Counted from the first letter of the stretch, positions 7,378-15,030 are shown. The stretch: 16,353 nucleotides of DNA from an uncultured Collinsella sp. (GCA_900543025.1 UQPP01000039.1:1-16353), one strand, 5' to 3'. The notes: generated by a model not told the origin, from the letters alone. Made by a program: numbers and translations.

Positions 7378-7420
7378 GCCCGGCGAGACCGCGGCGCCCC
7401 TCTTTTTTTGCAGGCCGGGC
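7378..7420 (-). promoter_or_regulatory. Leader stem-loop upstream of the flavoprotein gene
   Basis: GCCCGGC and GCCGGGC form a seven-base perfect stem around a 29-base loop in the 5' leader of the flavoprotein mRNA. It may affect message stability or translation. No riboswitch class is recognisable. Confidence 0.3.
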
Positions 7421-7448
7421 ATGCCCCCATGCCGTTCACCCGCCATTG

Positions 7449-7463
7449 TTGACATTGTGTCAA
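7449..7463. promoter_or_regulatory. Probable TetR operator O1
   Basis: TTGACATTGTGTCAA is an inverted repeat with perfect six-base arms around a three-base centre. It shares the pattern TTGAC-n5-GTCAA with a second site whose centre is 23 bp away, about two helical turns, so two dimers could sit on the same face. It lies between the divergent flavoprotein and TetR genes, the usual place for an autoregulated TetR operator. Confidence 0.7.
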
Positions 7464-7471
7464 AAATAGTA

Positions 7472-7486
7472 TTGACGGACCGTCAA
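7472..7486. promoter_or_regulatory. Probable TetR operator O2
   Basis: TTGACGGACCGTCAA is a perfect palindrome of seven-base arms around one base. TTGACG could also serve as a -35 element in either direction, so a bound repressor would block both divergent promoters. No strong -10 box can be assigned with confidence. Confidence 0.75.
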
Positions 7487-7544
7487 CAATATTCAAGACT
7501 GTTAGGCGAACGGTCAGGCAAAAGAGGATGAAAGGCGGCAAAAC

Positions 7545-8207
7545 ATGGGCGACAACACAGCAGATACCTCTGTGGTCGATGCCGTCCCCGCATCCGATAG
7601 CGCGGCAAAGCGCCTGACAGGCGACGAACGCCGTCGCGAGATTCTCGCCGCCGTTCGCGCCGTGAGTTCCGAGCTGGGCGTGTCGCATCTTTCGGTATCG
7701 GCCGTGACCAAGCGAGCCGGCTGTACGCGCTCATTGTTCTACCACTACTTTGCCGATATGGACGCCGCCGTCACCGCCGTCATGGACGAGGCAATCGACG
7801 GTTTTATCTCCGAGCTCGAGCAGTGGAATGCCAGCCGCACGGTTGGCGACATCGAAGGCGCACTCGACACCGTCGCCCCGCTCTTCAAGCGCCTGGTCGC
7901 CAGCGGCCACGAGCTGCCAAGCACGCTCACCTCGAGCAGCGGCGCACTCTACGGCGGCTTTCTGCACAACGTGGTCCAGCGCGTGGCTCAGTATATCTGC
8001 GACACCACCGTGGTGGATTTTGTCACCCATCATGAGCTACGCATCGACCATGTCTACGAGACGTTCTACACCCTCATCATGGGGTTGTTGATGTATATCC
8101 GCACGCACCCCGATGTGCCCGACGAGACGGTCAAGGAAATCATCGCCTCGACACTCCACATCGAGGGCTATACCGCCAAGTATCCGGAGCGCAAGCCCCA
8201 GAACTGA
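7545..8207 (+). CDS. TetR/AcrR family transcriptional regulator
   Basis: A 220-residue one-component repressor. After a flexible leader of about 25 residues, the DNA-binding domain runs from about 28 to 75, with the helix-turn-helix around 48-67 containing LSVSAVTKRAGCTRSLFYHYF, where FYHYF is the family signature. The rest is the variable ligand-binding and dimerisation domain, which gives no hint of the ligand. The ATG has AAAGGCGG six bases upstream. The two palindromes at 7449-7486 lie 59-96 bases upstream of the start and are its likely operators. The membrane-protein gene follows by 63 bases and the flavoprotein gene is divergent, so all three are probably controlled together. Confidence 0.93.
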   Translation: MGDNTADTSVVDAVPASDSAAKRLTGDERRREILAAVRAVSSELGVSHLSVSAVTKRAGCTRSLFYHYFADMDAAVTAVMDEAIDGFISELEQWNASRTVGDIEGALDTVAPLFKRLVASGHELPSTLTSSSGALYGGFLHNVVQRVAQYICDTTVVDFVTHHELRIDHVYETFYTLIMGLLMYIRTHPDVPDETVKEIIASTLHIEGYTAKYPERKPQN

Positions 8208-8223
8208 CGACATTTGGCCAAAC

Positions 8224-8253
8224 CGCCCGCGATCAGAAGAGGGGCCGCGGGCG
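8224..8253 (+). other. GC-rich hairpin between TetR and membrane-protein genes
   Basis: CGCCCGCG and CGCGGGCG form a perfect eight-base stem with a 14-base loop, ending 17 bases before the membrane-protein start and just upstream of its AAAGGAGA. No U run follows, so it is not a good terminator. It may tune expression within the operon. Confidence 0.35.
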
Positions 8254-8270
8254 TGTGAAAGGAGAGCAGC

Positions 8271-9278
8271 ATGCTGTTCGACGTTTGGGGTAGCGATACC
8301 CTTATCCACTGGGCTGGCTGGGCCATGGTCTTTATTGGCCTGATCGTGCTCAACGAGGTCGGCCGCCGCACCAAGCTGGGCGCGGCAATCATCTTTGGCG
8401 TGGCTCCGCTGGCCATGACCATCTACTGCGTCGCCATCGCCGTGGGCGTTTCGCAGGGTGCCGAGTGGGCGCTCACCAACCCCACCCACGTGTATCAGAA
8501 CAGCTGGTTCCACTACGCCAAGGTGTACGCGGCGCTGGCCGGTTGCTGGGGCTTCATTGCCATTAAGTACCAGTGGGGCAAGATCGGCAAGGCGCATTGG
8601 TTCCGCGCGTGGCCGTTTGTGATCGTCGCTATCAACATCATGATTGCCGTCGTGTCCGATTTCGAGAGTGCCTACCACTTCTTTGTCCTGGGCCAGTCCA
8701 CCTGGGTCACCTCCGAGGGTGTCACGCAGCTTGCCGGCTGGAACAACGTGTTCAACGGCATCGCCGGTCTCATCAACATCTTCTGCATGACCGGCTGGTG
8801 GAGCGTCTACGCCTCCGAGGATCAGACCGATATGCTGTGGCCCGACATGACCTGGGTCTACATCATCGCCTACGATGTCTGGAACTTCTGCTACACCTAC
8901 AACTGCCTGCCCACCCACTCCTGGTTCTGCGGCTTTGCGCTGCTGCTGGCGCCCACCGTCGCCGCCTTTATCTGGAACAAGGGCGGCTGGATTCAGAACC
9001 GCGCCTTTACACTTGCTATTTGGTGCATGTTTGCCCAGGTGTTCCCGTACTTCCAGGAGGAGTCCATCTTTGTGACCCACTCCACGCTCGACCCAGGCGC
9101 CGCCACCGCGGTCTCGATTGCCGCGCTGATCGCCAACGTCGCCGCAATCATCTACATCGCCTACCGTGCCAAGAAGCTCGGCCGCAACCCCTACAAGCAG
9201 GATGTCTTTGAGGGCACCAGCGATTGGGAGAAGGCCACCGCTCGCCGCGCCAAGATTGATTACGCGCACGCCGAGTAA
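8271..9278 (+). CDS. Polytopic membrane protein, possibly DUF5692
   Basis: A 335-residue, tryptophan-rich integral membrane protein with about nine hydrophobic segments, near residues 10-28, 37-60, 82-99, 111-128, 158-176, 192-208, 217-235, 244-260 and 277-298, then a charged cytoplasmic tail from about 299. I think it belongs to the uncharacterised family DUF5692, but this rests on recollection. Notable polar groups within or near the membrane include YHFF, YDVWNFCYTYN and PYFQEES. The ATG has AAAGGAGA five bases upstream. It is the second gene after the TetR regulator and ends at a strong terminator. Its conserved-looking acidic and aromatic residues would fit a transporter or a membrane redox or substrate-binding protein; function is unknown. 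Confidence 0.85.
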   Translation: MLFDVWGSDTLIHWAGWAMVFIGLIVLNEVGRRTKLGAAIIFGVAPLAMTIYCVAIAVGVSQGAEWALTNPTHVYQNSWFHYAKVYAALAGCWGFIAIKYQWGKIGKAHWFRAWPFVIVAINIMIAVVSDFESAYHFFVLGQSTWVTSEGVTQLAGWNNVFNGIAGLINIFCMTGWWSVYASEDQTDMLWPDMTWVYIIAYDVWNFCYTYNCLPTHSWFCGFALLLAPTVAAFIWNKGGWIQNRAFTLAIWCMFAQVFPYFQEESIFVTHSTLDPGAATAVSIAALIANVAAIIYIAYRAKKLGRNPYKQDVFEGTSDWEKATARRAKIDYAHAE

Positions 9279-9348
9279 CGCGCCTGGCGCAAACATCGCT
9301 TGAGTACGAAGCCGCGTAGCCGGCTCCGCGCAACTCAACGCATTGCAG

Positions 9349-9389
9349 AGCCCCCGGAATGTGATTCGTCCGCGTTCCGGGGGCTTTTT
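9349..9389 (+). terminator. Rho-independent terminator of TetR-membrane protein operon
   Basis: AGCCCCCGGAA (9349-9359) pairs perfectly with TTCCGGGGGCT (9375-9385), followed by a run of five T (9385-9389). It is 70 bases after the membrane-protein stop codon. Confidence 0.93.
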
Positions 9390-9511
9390 GCTGCCGCGAG
9401 GATGCGGCTAAACGATGCACTCGGGTTAAATCGGATCTTATATTTCGCATGCGCTTTATATAGCTCCATTTTTGGGTACAGTGTTGTCCCGATATTGAGC
9501 TTGGGGGGTAT

Positions 9512-11014
9512 ATGAAAGATGAGACAATGGGCCAAGAGGATGCGGCCCAAGATGCAGAAGCGTGTGCCGAGGCCCTGGAGAGCCTTGACCAGATCGCACT
9601 GGCCGAGATTGCGTTTGACGATTCGAGCGTTGATGTGCGAGATGAGCCGGAAATCGAAGCGCAGCCCGATGATCAGGATGCAAAAGACGATGGCGCCGCG
9701 CCCACCGAAGACGAGGCGGGGCACGAGGAATCCGAATGCGAGGCCGACGACCAGCCCGAATCCGACACGAGCGAGGAAACCATCTTGCTCGACAGCTTGC
9801 CCGCCGAAGATTCGCTGACCCGCGAGCTCCCTGGCTTAGGCTCTGCGCCTGCCGTAGACGAGACCATCGCCATGGGCGATATTCCCCTGCCGTCCGTTCC
9901 CTCGGCACGCGAGGCCGAGGTTCGCCATCGCAAGATGTCGCCCAGGCGACGCAACCTGATGGTGGCAGGCGTTGTTGCCATCGCGCTCGTCGCCGGCGGC
10001 GCGGGCTATGCGGCTTGGAGCGGATACCAGCAAGAGCGGGCCGCCGTGGTTGCCGCAAACGCCCATACCATGATGTCGGTGCAAATTGGCGTACATGCCG
10101 CGGGGCTCGACTGCTCCACCGGCTCAAAGATCCCCGTGCAGGTGAGTGGCCAGGACTCCGACGGCTCTTCTGTGAGCGAAACGCTCTACGTTGACGAGCA
10201 CGGTCGCGGCATTAAGCTGCTGCCCGGCGATTACACGCTCTCCATTGCTGGATCCCCCATCGCGGCCGACGGCACCATCTACACCGTCCCGACCACCAAG
10301 GCGCAGGTCACCATTAAGAGCGATGGGCAGGATCTGCGCGCTCAAGCCACCTTTAAGCTCAAGGTACCTTCGGCCGACGCGGTGACTGACGACCAGATCG
10401 ATGCCGCCGCCAAGTATGCCGAGGAAGGCGGCGCGAGCTCTGCCGCCGCGGCAAAGATACTCCAGCAGGCGGCAATTACGCGCCGCGATGCCGCCGCCAA
10501 CGCCGTAAGCGCAAGCGAGGCACAGTCCGCCCGCGATGCCGATGCCCGGCATAAGGCGACGGATCTGTATCAACTCGATATCCCCGTCGAGTGGTACGGT
10601 AAGGTTGCTACCTGGCAAAACGGCAGCACGCTGTGCATCTATCTGGGCGATGACGCCAATACGCCGCTCGTGACGCTCGTCGCCGTGCGCGATGGCGAGA
10701 CCTTTACGCCCGATGACGGCGATACGGTTTTGGGCACGGTCAGCCTGGGCAACGGTTATACCGTCTACGCCAGCGGCCCTGTTTATCCGTATGTGGTCCC
10801 GCAAACCATCAACGGGCGCGCGCAAGGCCCCGTGTCGACCTACCCCATGGACACGGCGATTGAGCTTGTCGAGCTCACGACCGGCAACCGCTACACATAC
10901 AGCCAGATCAAAAACGACCTGGTCGGTAAAGACGGCAAGGCCGACGCCGCGACCAAACTCGAGACCGACTACCTCGCCCAGATTCTCCTGCCGAGCATCA
11001 AAGCCCAGGACTAG
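9512..11014 (+). CDS. Single-pass membrane protein with acidic cytoplasmic N-terminus
   Basis: A 500-residue protein of no family I can name. Residues 1-135 are strongly acidic and low in complexity, presumably cytoplasmic. A basic patch HRKMSPRRRN (139-148) precedes one transmembrane helix at about 149-169, giving an N-in, C-out topology. The outside part has a beta-rich segment (about 188-288), an alanine-rich helical stretch (about 293-348) with coiled-coil character, and a C-terminal domain from DLYQLDIPVEWYGKV (351-365) through LGNGYTVYASG (412-422). That pattern resembles an extracellular domain I have seen in many Coriobacteriia surface proteins; this is recollection. The ATG is preceded by a GGGGGG tract four bases upstream. 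It is monocistronic, with a family A hairpin 27 bases after the stop. Confidence 0.8.
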   Translation: MKDETMGQEDAAQDAEACAEALESLDQIALAEIAFDDSSVDVRDEPEIEAQPDDQDAKDDGAAPTEDEAGHEESECEADDQPESDTSEETILLDSLPAEDSLTRELPGLGSAPAVDETIAMGDIPLPSVPSAREAEVRHRKMSPRRRNLMVAGVVAIALVAGGAGYAAWSGYQQERAAVVAANAHTMMSVQIGVHAAGLDCSTGSKIPVQVSGQDSDGSSVSETLYVDEHGRGIKLLPGDYTLSIAGSPIAADGTIYTVPTTKAQVTIKSDGQDLRAQATFKLKVPSADAVTDDQIDAAAKYAEEGGASSAAAAKILQQAAITRRDAAANAVSASEAQSARDADARHKATDLYQLDIPVEWYGKVATWQNGSTLCIYLGDDANTPLVTLVAVRDGETFTPDDGDTVLGTVSLGNGYTVYASGPVYPYVVPQTINGRAQGPVSTYPMDTAIELVELTTGNRYTYSQIKNDLVGKDGKADAATKLETDYLAQILLPSIKAQD

Positions 11015-11040
11015 CCGGCCCGAAGACAGCCGCCCAACGC

Positions 11041-11107
11041 AGTTGCGGTGAAATAGGGATTGTTTTTGCTGGTCAAACCGCAAAACAGTCCCTATTTCAC
11101 CGCAACT
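11041..11107. repeat. Family A hairpin repeat, copy 3 (bidirectional 3' element)
   Basis: Twenty-six-base arms (11041-11066 and 11082-11107) match at 25 positions, the exception being a possible G-U, and the inner loop adds a GGT/ACC stem. It shares GTTGCGGTG-AATAG with copies 1 and 2, but the mid-stem differs on both arms in a compensating way (GGGAT with GTCCC instead of GTTCC with GGAAC). It lies between two convergent genes, 27 bases after one stop and 24 bases after the other. On the plus strand it is followed by TTTTT, so it can terminate the upstream gene. Confidence 0.85.
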
Positions 11108-11131
11108 TTTTGGTGGCCTTTTTGGTGGCAC

Positions 11132-11326
11132 TCAGCGCCAGGGATCGGCTTCGAACATTGGCTCGCGCTCGGGGCGGCGATCGCTGTAGGGATCGTAGCC
11201 GTCGTCGTCCTCGTTCTCGGCACGGATGTAGGGGTCGCGCGGCTTGGGTGCCGGCTTAGGCACAGGCATGGGTGCGGCGGGTGCGGCATCGGTCGCCGGC
11301 GCACTTGTCTTGATCTCGTCTTTCAT
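11132..11326 (-). CDS. Small proline-rich hypothetical protein
   Basis: A 64-residue protein, soluble and probably disordered. Its N-terminal half is Ala/Pro/Lys-rich (AAPMPVPKPAPKPRDPY) and its C-terminal half is acidic and aromatic, ending in MFEADPWR. I do not recognise a family. It is called real because ATG 11326 has AAGGAG eight bases upstream and the end falls neatly before the family A hairpin. An ATG 18 bases upstream overlaps that ribosome binding site. It lies after the clpB terminator, so it needs its own promoter or read-through. Confidence 0.55.
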   Translation of the reverse strand: MKDEIKTSAPATDAAPAAPMPVPKPAPKPRDPYIRAENEDDDGYDPYSDRRPEREPMFEADPWR

Positions 11327-11375
11327 CTGCATAGCTCCTTGCATCGCATCCGTTCAACATTATCGATTGTCGCAC

Positions 11376-11412
11376 GAAAAAGGGCGGCGGACCCAATTGG
11401 ATCCGCCGCCCT
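11376..11412 (-). terminator. clpB rho-independent terminator
   Basis: Fourteen-base arms (11381-11394 and 11399-11412) with one G-U pair enclose a four-base AATT loop. In the minus-strand RNA a run of uridines follows the stem. It is 46 bases after the clpB stop codon. Confidence 0.93.
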
Positions 11413-11458
11413 TGGCGTTTAGAGACGGCTGGCAGATTTTAAGGCATGTCCCATAAAT

Positions 11459-14086
11459 CTATTCGGCGTCGGGGACCTCGTAGGTGGCCGCCGGCGTGTT
11501 ATCGCACACGACGGTAAAGCCGCCGTCCTTGTCGACATCGACCGTCACCTGATCGCCCTCGCGCACCGTGCCGTCGATGATGGCGGCGGCGATGGCGTCC
11601 ACGACCTCGCGCTGGACCAGACGCTTGAGCGGACGGGCACCAAAGACCGGGTCCAGGCCGCCCACGGCGAGCATCTGCTTGGCCGCCGGGGTGATGGCAA
11701 GCGTCATGCGCTCCTTGGCCAGGCGTGCGCGGACGTCGGCAAGCTGGATGTCGACGATCTTCTCGATCTGCGCCATGCCGAGCGGATGGAACACCACGAT
11801 ATCGTCGATACGGTTGAGAAACTCGGGACGGAAGGTCTGAGCCATGGCGGCGTTGACCTGATGGCGCATCTCCTCTTCGTCCTTGCCGGACAGATCGGCG
11901 ATGGCTTTGGAGCCCACGTTGGACGTCATGATGATAATCGTGTTCTTGAAGGACACCTGGCGACCCTGGCCATCGGTCAGGCGGCCGTCGTCAAGCACCT
12001 GCAGCAGCACGTTGAAGACATCCGGATGAGCCTTCTCCATCTCGTCGAGCAAGATCACGGAGTACGGACGACGGCGCACGGCCTCGGTGAGCTGGCCGCC
12101 CTCGTCGTAACCCACGTATCCCGGGGGCGCACCGATCAGACGCTGGACGCTGAACTTCTCCATGTACTCGGACATGTCGATACGCACGAGTGCGCGCTCG
12201 TCGTCGAACAGGCACTCGGCAAGCGCCTTGGCGAGCTCGGTCTTGCCCACGCCGGTGGGGCCCAGGAAGAAGAAGCTGCCGATGGGCTTGTCCGGGTCGG
12301 AGAGACCCGCACGGCTGCGGCGCACGGCCGCGGCAACGGCGGAGACGGCCTCGTCCTGGCCGATGACGCGCTTATGCAGCTCGCCCTCCAGGCCCTTCAA
12401 CTTGTCGAGCTCGCCCTGCATCATCTTGGACACGGGCACGCCGGTCCAGGCGCTCACGACCTCGGCGATCTCATCGGAGGTCACCTGTTCGTTGAGGCCC
12501 TCGCCGTCCTGCTGCTTTTGTGCCTCGAGCGCGGCCTCGGAATCCTGAATCTGCTGCTGCAGGCCCGGAATCACGGAGAAGCGCAGCTCGGACGCACGGC
12601 CCAGGTCGCCGTTGCGCGTCGCGCGCTCCTCTTCGCTCTTGGCCTCGTCGAGCTGACCCTTGAGCTCCTGCACGTGGTCGATGGCGTTCTTTTGGTTGAG
12701 CCAGCCGGCCTTTTGCACGTTGAGCTTTTCCTGGACCTCGGCAATCTCTTGGCGCAGGGCCTCCAGACGCTCCTTGGAGGCGTCGTCGGTCTCCTTCATG
12801 AGCGCCTGCTCCTCGATCTGCAGCTGGGTGAGCTGACGCGTGGTGGCGTCAATCTCGACCGGCATGCTGTCGAGCTCCATGCGCAAACGGCTTGCGGCCT
12901 CATCGACCAAGTCGATGGCCTTGTCGGGCAGGAAACGGTCGGCGATGTAGCGATCGGAGAGGTCGGCAGCCGCCACGAGCGCGCTATCGGTGATATGCAC
13001 GCCGTGGAAGATCTCGTACTTCTCCTTGAGGCCACGAAGGATCGAGATGGTGTCCTCGACGGTAGGCTCGGAGACCATCACAGTCTGGAAACGACGCGCG
13101 AGCGCCGCGTCCTTCTCGATGTACTTGCGGTATTCGTCGAGCGTAGTCGCGCCAATCGCGTGCAAGTCGCCACGGGCAAGCGCAGGCTTGAGGATGTTGC
13201 CGGCGTCCATGGAGCCCTCGGTTGCACCCGCGCCCACGATGGTATGGAGCTCATCGATGAACAGGATGACCTTACCCTCGGACTTCTGTACCTCCTTGAG
13301 CACGGCCTTCAAGCGGTCCTCGAACTCGCCGCGGTACTTGGCGCCGGCGACCAGCGCGCTCATGTCGAGCTCGATCAGGTCGCGGTCGCGCAGGGTGCTC
13401 GGTACGTCGCCGGCCACGATACGCTGAGCGATGCCCTCGACGATGGCCGTCTTGCCGACGCCCGGCTCACCGATGAGCACGGGGTTGTTCTTGGTGCGAC
13501 GGGACAGGACCTGGATGGTGCGGCGAATCTCATCGGTACGGCCGATGACCGGGTCGAGTTTGCCGGCGCGAGCGAGGTCACAGATGTTGCGACCGTACTG
13601 CTCCAGCGCCTCAAACTGCGTCTTATCCTCGGCAGACGTCACGCGGTCATCGCCACGCAGTTCCTCGTAGACTTGCTCGATGCGCTCCTTGGTCACGCCG
13701 GCATCGCGCAGCACGCGGCCCGCCTCGCCCTTGTCCTCGGCAAGTGCCATCAGTAGATGCTCGGTCACTACAAAGCTGTCGCCCATCTTGGTGGCCTTCT
13801 TCTCGGCCTTTTCGATGACACGGACGAGCTCGTTAGACAGGCCCATCTGCTGGCCCTCGCCCGAAACCTTGGGCGCGTGGTCGATGGCATCCTGTGTGGA
13901 GCGTGCGAGCTGAGCCGGGTCGGCACCGATGCGCTCTATGATCACGGAGATATTGCGCTCGCCGGCACCGAGCAGGGCGGACAGCAGGTGAATCGGCTCT
14001 ACCGCGCCGGCCTGCGCGTCGGCAGCCGTGCTCATGGCGGTCTGCAGCGCCTCGCGCGACGTCATTGCTAGCTTATCGATTCTCAT
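11459..14086 (-). CDS. clpB: ATP-dependent protein disaggregase ClpB
   Basis: ClpB is a hexameric AAA+ chaperone that, with DnaK, rescues aggregated protein after heat stress. The 875-residue product has the full layout: a Clp N-terminal substrate domain (about 1-145), NBD1 with Walker A GEPGVGKT (206-213) and Walker B ILFIDE (274-279), the ClpB-specific middle coiled coil (about 400-530) that distinguishes it from ClpA and ClpC, and NBD2 with Walker A GPTGVGKT (609-616) and Walker B VILLDE (677-682). The aromatic pore-loop motif GYVGYD is at 656-661. Length is normal. The ATG has GAGGTG five bases upstream. It is monocistronic with its own terminator. No dnaK, grpE or dnaJ is nearby. Confidence 0.98.
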   Translation of the reverse strand: MRIDKLAMTSREALQTAMSTAADAQAGAVEPIHLLSALLGAGERNISVIIERIGADPAQLARSTQDAIDHAPKVSGEGQQMGLSNELVRVIEKAEKKATKMGDSFVVTEHLLMALAEDKGEAGRVLRDAGVTKERIEQVYEELRGDDRVTSAEDKTQFEALEQYGRNICDLARAGKLDPVIGRTDEIRRTIQVLSRRTKNNPVLIGEPGVGKTAIVEGIAQRIVAGDVPSTLRDRDLIELDMSALVAGAKYRGEFEDRLKAVLKEVQKSEGKVILFIDELHTIVGAGATEGSMDAGNILKPALARGDLHAIGATTLDEYRKYIEKDAALARRFQTVMVSEPTVEDTISILRGLKEKYEIFHGVHITDSALVAAADLSDRYIADRFLPDKAIDLVDEAASRLRMELDSMPVEIDATTRQLTQLQIEEQALMKETDDASKERLEALRQEIAEVQEKLNVQKAGWLNQKNAIDHVQELKGQLDEAKSEEERATRNGDLGRASELRFSVIPGLQQQIQDSEAALEAQKQQDGEGLNEQVTSDEIAEVVSAWTGVPVSKMMQGELDKLKGLEGELHKRVIGQDEAVSAVAAAVRRSRAGLSDPDKPIGSFFFLGPTGVGKTELAKALAECLFDDERALVRIDMSEYMEKFSVQRLIGAPPGYVGYDEGGQLTEAVRRRPYSVILLDEMEKAHPDVFNVLLQVLDDGRLTDGQGRQVSFKNTIIIMTSNVGSKAIADLSGKDEEEMRHQVNAAMAQTFRPEFLNRIDDIVVFHPLGMAQIEKIVDIQLADVRARLAKERMTLAITPAAKQMLAVGGLDPVFGARPLKRLVQREVVDAIAAAIIDGTVREGDQVTVDVDKDGGFTVVCDNTPAATYEVPDAE

Positions 14087-14164
14087 GGAATCACCTCTCT
14101 TGGGGCGGCCGCCCTACGGGGCGGCTTCACGTTGTTCGAGAAGTATTGTTGCCAGCTTTGCGCG

Positions 14165-14200
14165 ATCTTATACACAAATCTAAGTCTCTATATATAAGAT
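14165..14200 (-). promoter_or_regulatory. Candidate clpB promoter within an inverted repeat
   Basis: The minus strand has TGTGTATAAG, an extended -10 box, about 80 bases upstream of clpB. This box is one arm of an inverted repeat: ATCTTATACA (14165-14174) and TATATAAGAT (14191-14200) match at 9 of 10 positions with a 16-base spacer. A regulator binding both arms would cover the promoter. I see no HAIR (CTTGAGT-n7-ACTCAAG) or CIRCE site, the usual heat-shock operators. Confidence 0.4.
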
Positions 14201-14225
14201 TTTCTGAGTGTTCCCACGACATACA

Positions 14226-14262
14226 AACCACCACAAAGGGGACAGGCACCTTTGTGGTGGTT
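14226..14262. repeat. Family B palindromic repeat, copy 1
   Basis: Perfect 14-base arms AACCACCACAAAGG and CCTTTGTGGTGGTT flank the core GGACAGGCA. It begins 8 bases after the stop of the minus-strand gene at 14270. Copies are at 15031-15066, 15897-15930 and, cut by an IS, 16098-16116. The GGGGACAGGCACC core is a motif I associate with REP-like elements mobilised by IS200-like REP-associated (RAYT/Y1) transposases; that link is knowledge-based and no such transposase is in the window. Confidence 0.85.
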
Positions 14263-14269
14263 GCAGCCT

Positions 14270-14941
14270 CTATTTACTTGCCGAGCCCGTGCTTCCCGAT
14301 TCGGCGTTCCAGGGCATCTCATCCTCGAACAGCCATGTACGGGCAGACCCACTATCGCGTGCAGTCTGCGGGTCGGGCAAGCAGGTCTGTTCATAGGCAT
14401 CCTGAATGCACTGACCCATAAAATCGTTGAGCTCGGCCTGGTTGCCCTCCATGACATAGGCGGCATCGCCGTCCAAGATGTAGATGCCCGGCCCCTCATT
14501 GCCCTCGTAGCCAGGATCGTACGAGACATCACATAACTTGGCGCCATTCGCGGTGTCCAACTCGATGGACGAGTGGCATCCGCCAACCATGTCGTTCGCT
14601 TTTGCCCGATAGGACGCATATCCATACCAGCGCTTAAAGGTTTTGCCCCTGAGCAGCTCGGACGCCCTGTCGATCAGACTAGAATCCGTGGCATAGCGCA
14701 TAGCCCCAAGCTGAATACTTGGATAATTACTAATGCCCAGCGCAGCCGGTTGCTCATCAAAATCAACGGTAATGGTCTCGGACTTGGCGGCGCCGGTCAG
14801 AAGTTCGACAGATTGAGTCACAGGCTTGACCACCGGCTCCGTCACCGCAGCAGGTAGAAACGCCATGCTGACAGCACCCATGCCAACCACGGTGATCGCA
14901 AGCGCCAAAACAATCAATCCAATACGGGCAGGACTTCTCAC
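14270..14941 (-). CDS. Small membrane-anchored or secreted hypothetical protein
   Basis: A 223-residue protein of unknown family. A basic start (RSPAR) and one hydrophobic segment (about 7-33) make a signal anchor, followed by an extracytoplasmic domain with four cysteines (122, 137, 178, 187) that could form disulfides. I chose GTG 14941, with GAGGTG seven bases upstream. A GTG at 14956 with GAAGG eight bases upstream is nearly as good, and an upstream GTG at 14980 is possible. The C-terminus is Ser/Gly-rich. It is divergent from the similarly sized gene at 15176; both have an N-terminal anchor and a GQC segment, but I cannot show they are homologous. Family B repeats flank it on both sides. 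Confidence 0.65.
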   Translation of the reverse strand: MRSPARIGLIVLALAITVVGMGAVSMAFLPAAVTEPVVKPVTQSVELLTGAAKSETITVDFDEQPAALGISNYPSIQLGAMRYATDSSLIDRASELLRGKTFKRWYGYASYRAKANDMVGGCHSSIELDTANGAKLCDVSYDPGYEGNEGPGIYILDGDAAYVMEGNQAELNDFMGQCIQDAYEQTCLPDPQTARDSGSARTWLFEDEMPWNAESGSTGSASK

Positions 14942-15030
14942 AGTAAAGCACCTCACAATGCAAGCCTTCGCCACCTGCACTAATGATATCGCCAGCCAGC
15001 ACTATTACCAAAAGAAGCCGCGTGCTCCTC

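Noticed and set aside
4692..7469. A very long open frame on the plus strand opposite the flavoprotein gene
   Set aside because: It mirrors the codon positions of the real gene, as is common in GC-rich DNA, and has an Ala/Gly/Val/His-rich composition without domains. The opposite frame has cluster and nucleotide-binding motifs.
7356..7688. N-terminal extension of the flavoprotein to a start at 7688
   Set aside because: It would translate through the operator palindromes and into the TetR gene; the ATG at 7355 has a ribosome binding site.
9299..9336. HAIR-like TTGAGT...ACTCAA pair
   Set aside because: The halves are about 25 bases apart instead of 7 and lie downstream of a gene, not upstream of a heat-shock gene.
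11786..13756. A 656-codon plus-strand open frame opposite clpB
   Set aside because: It is antisense to the well-conserved ClpB and has no motif of its own.
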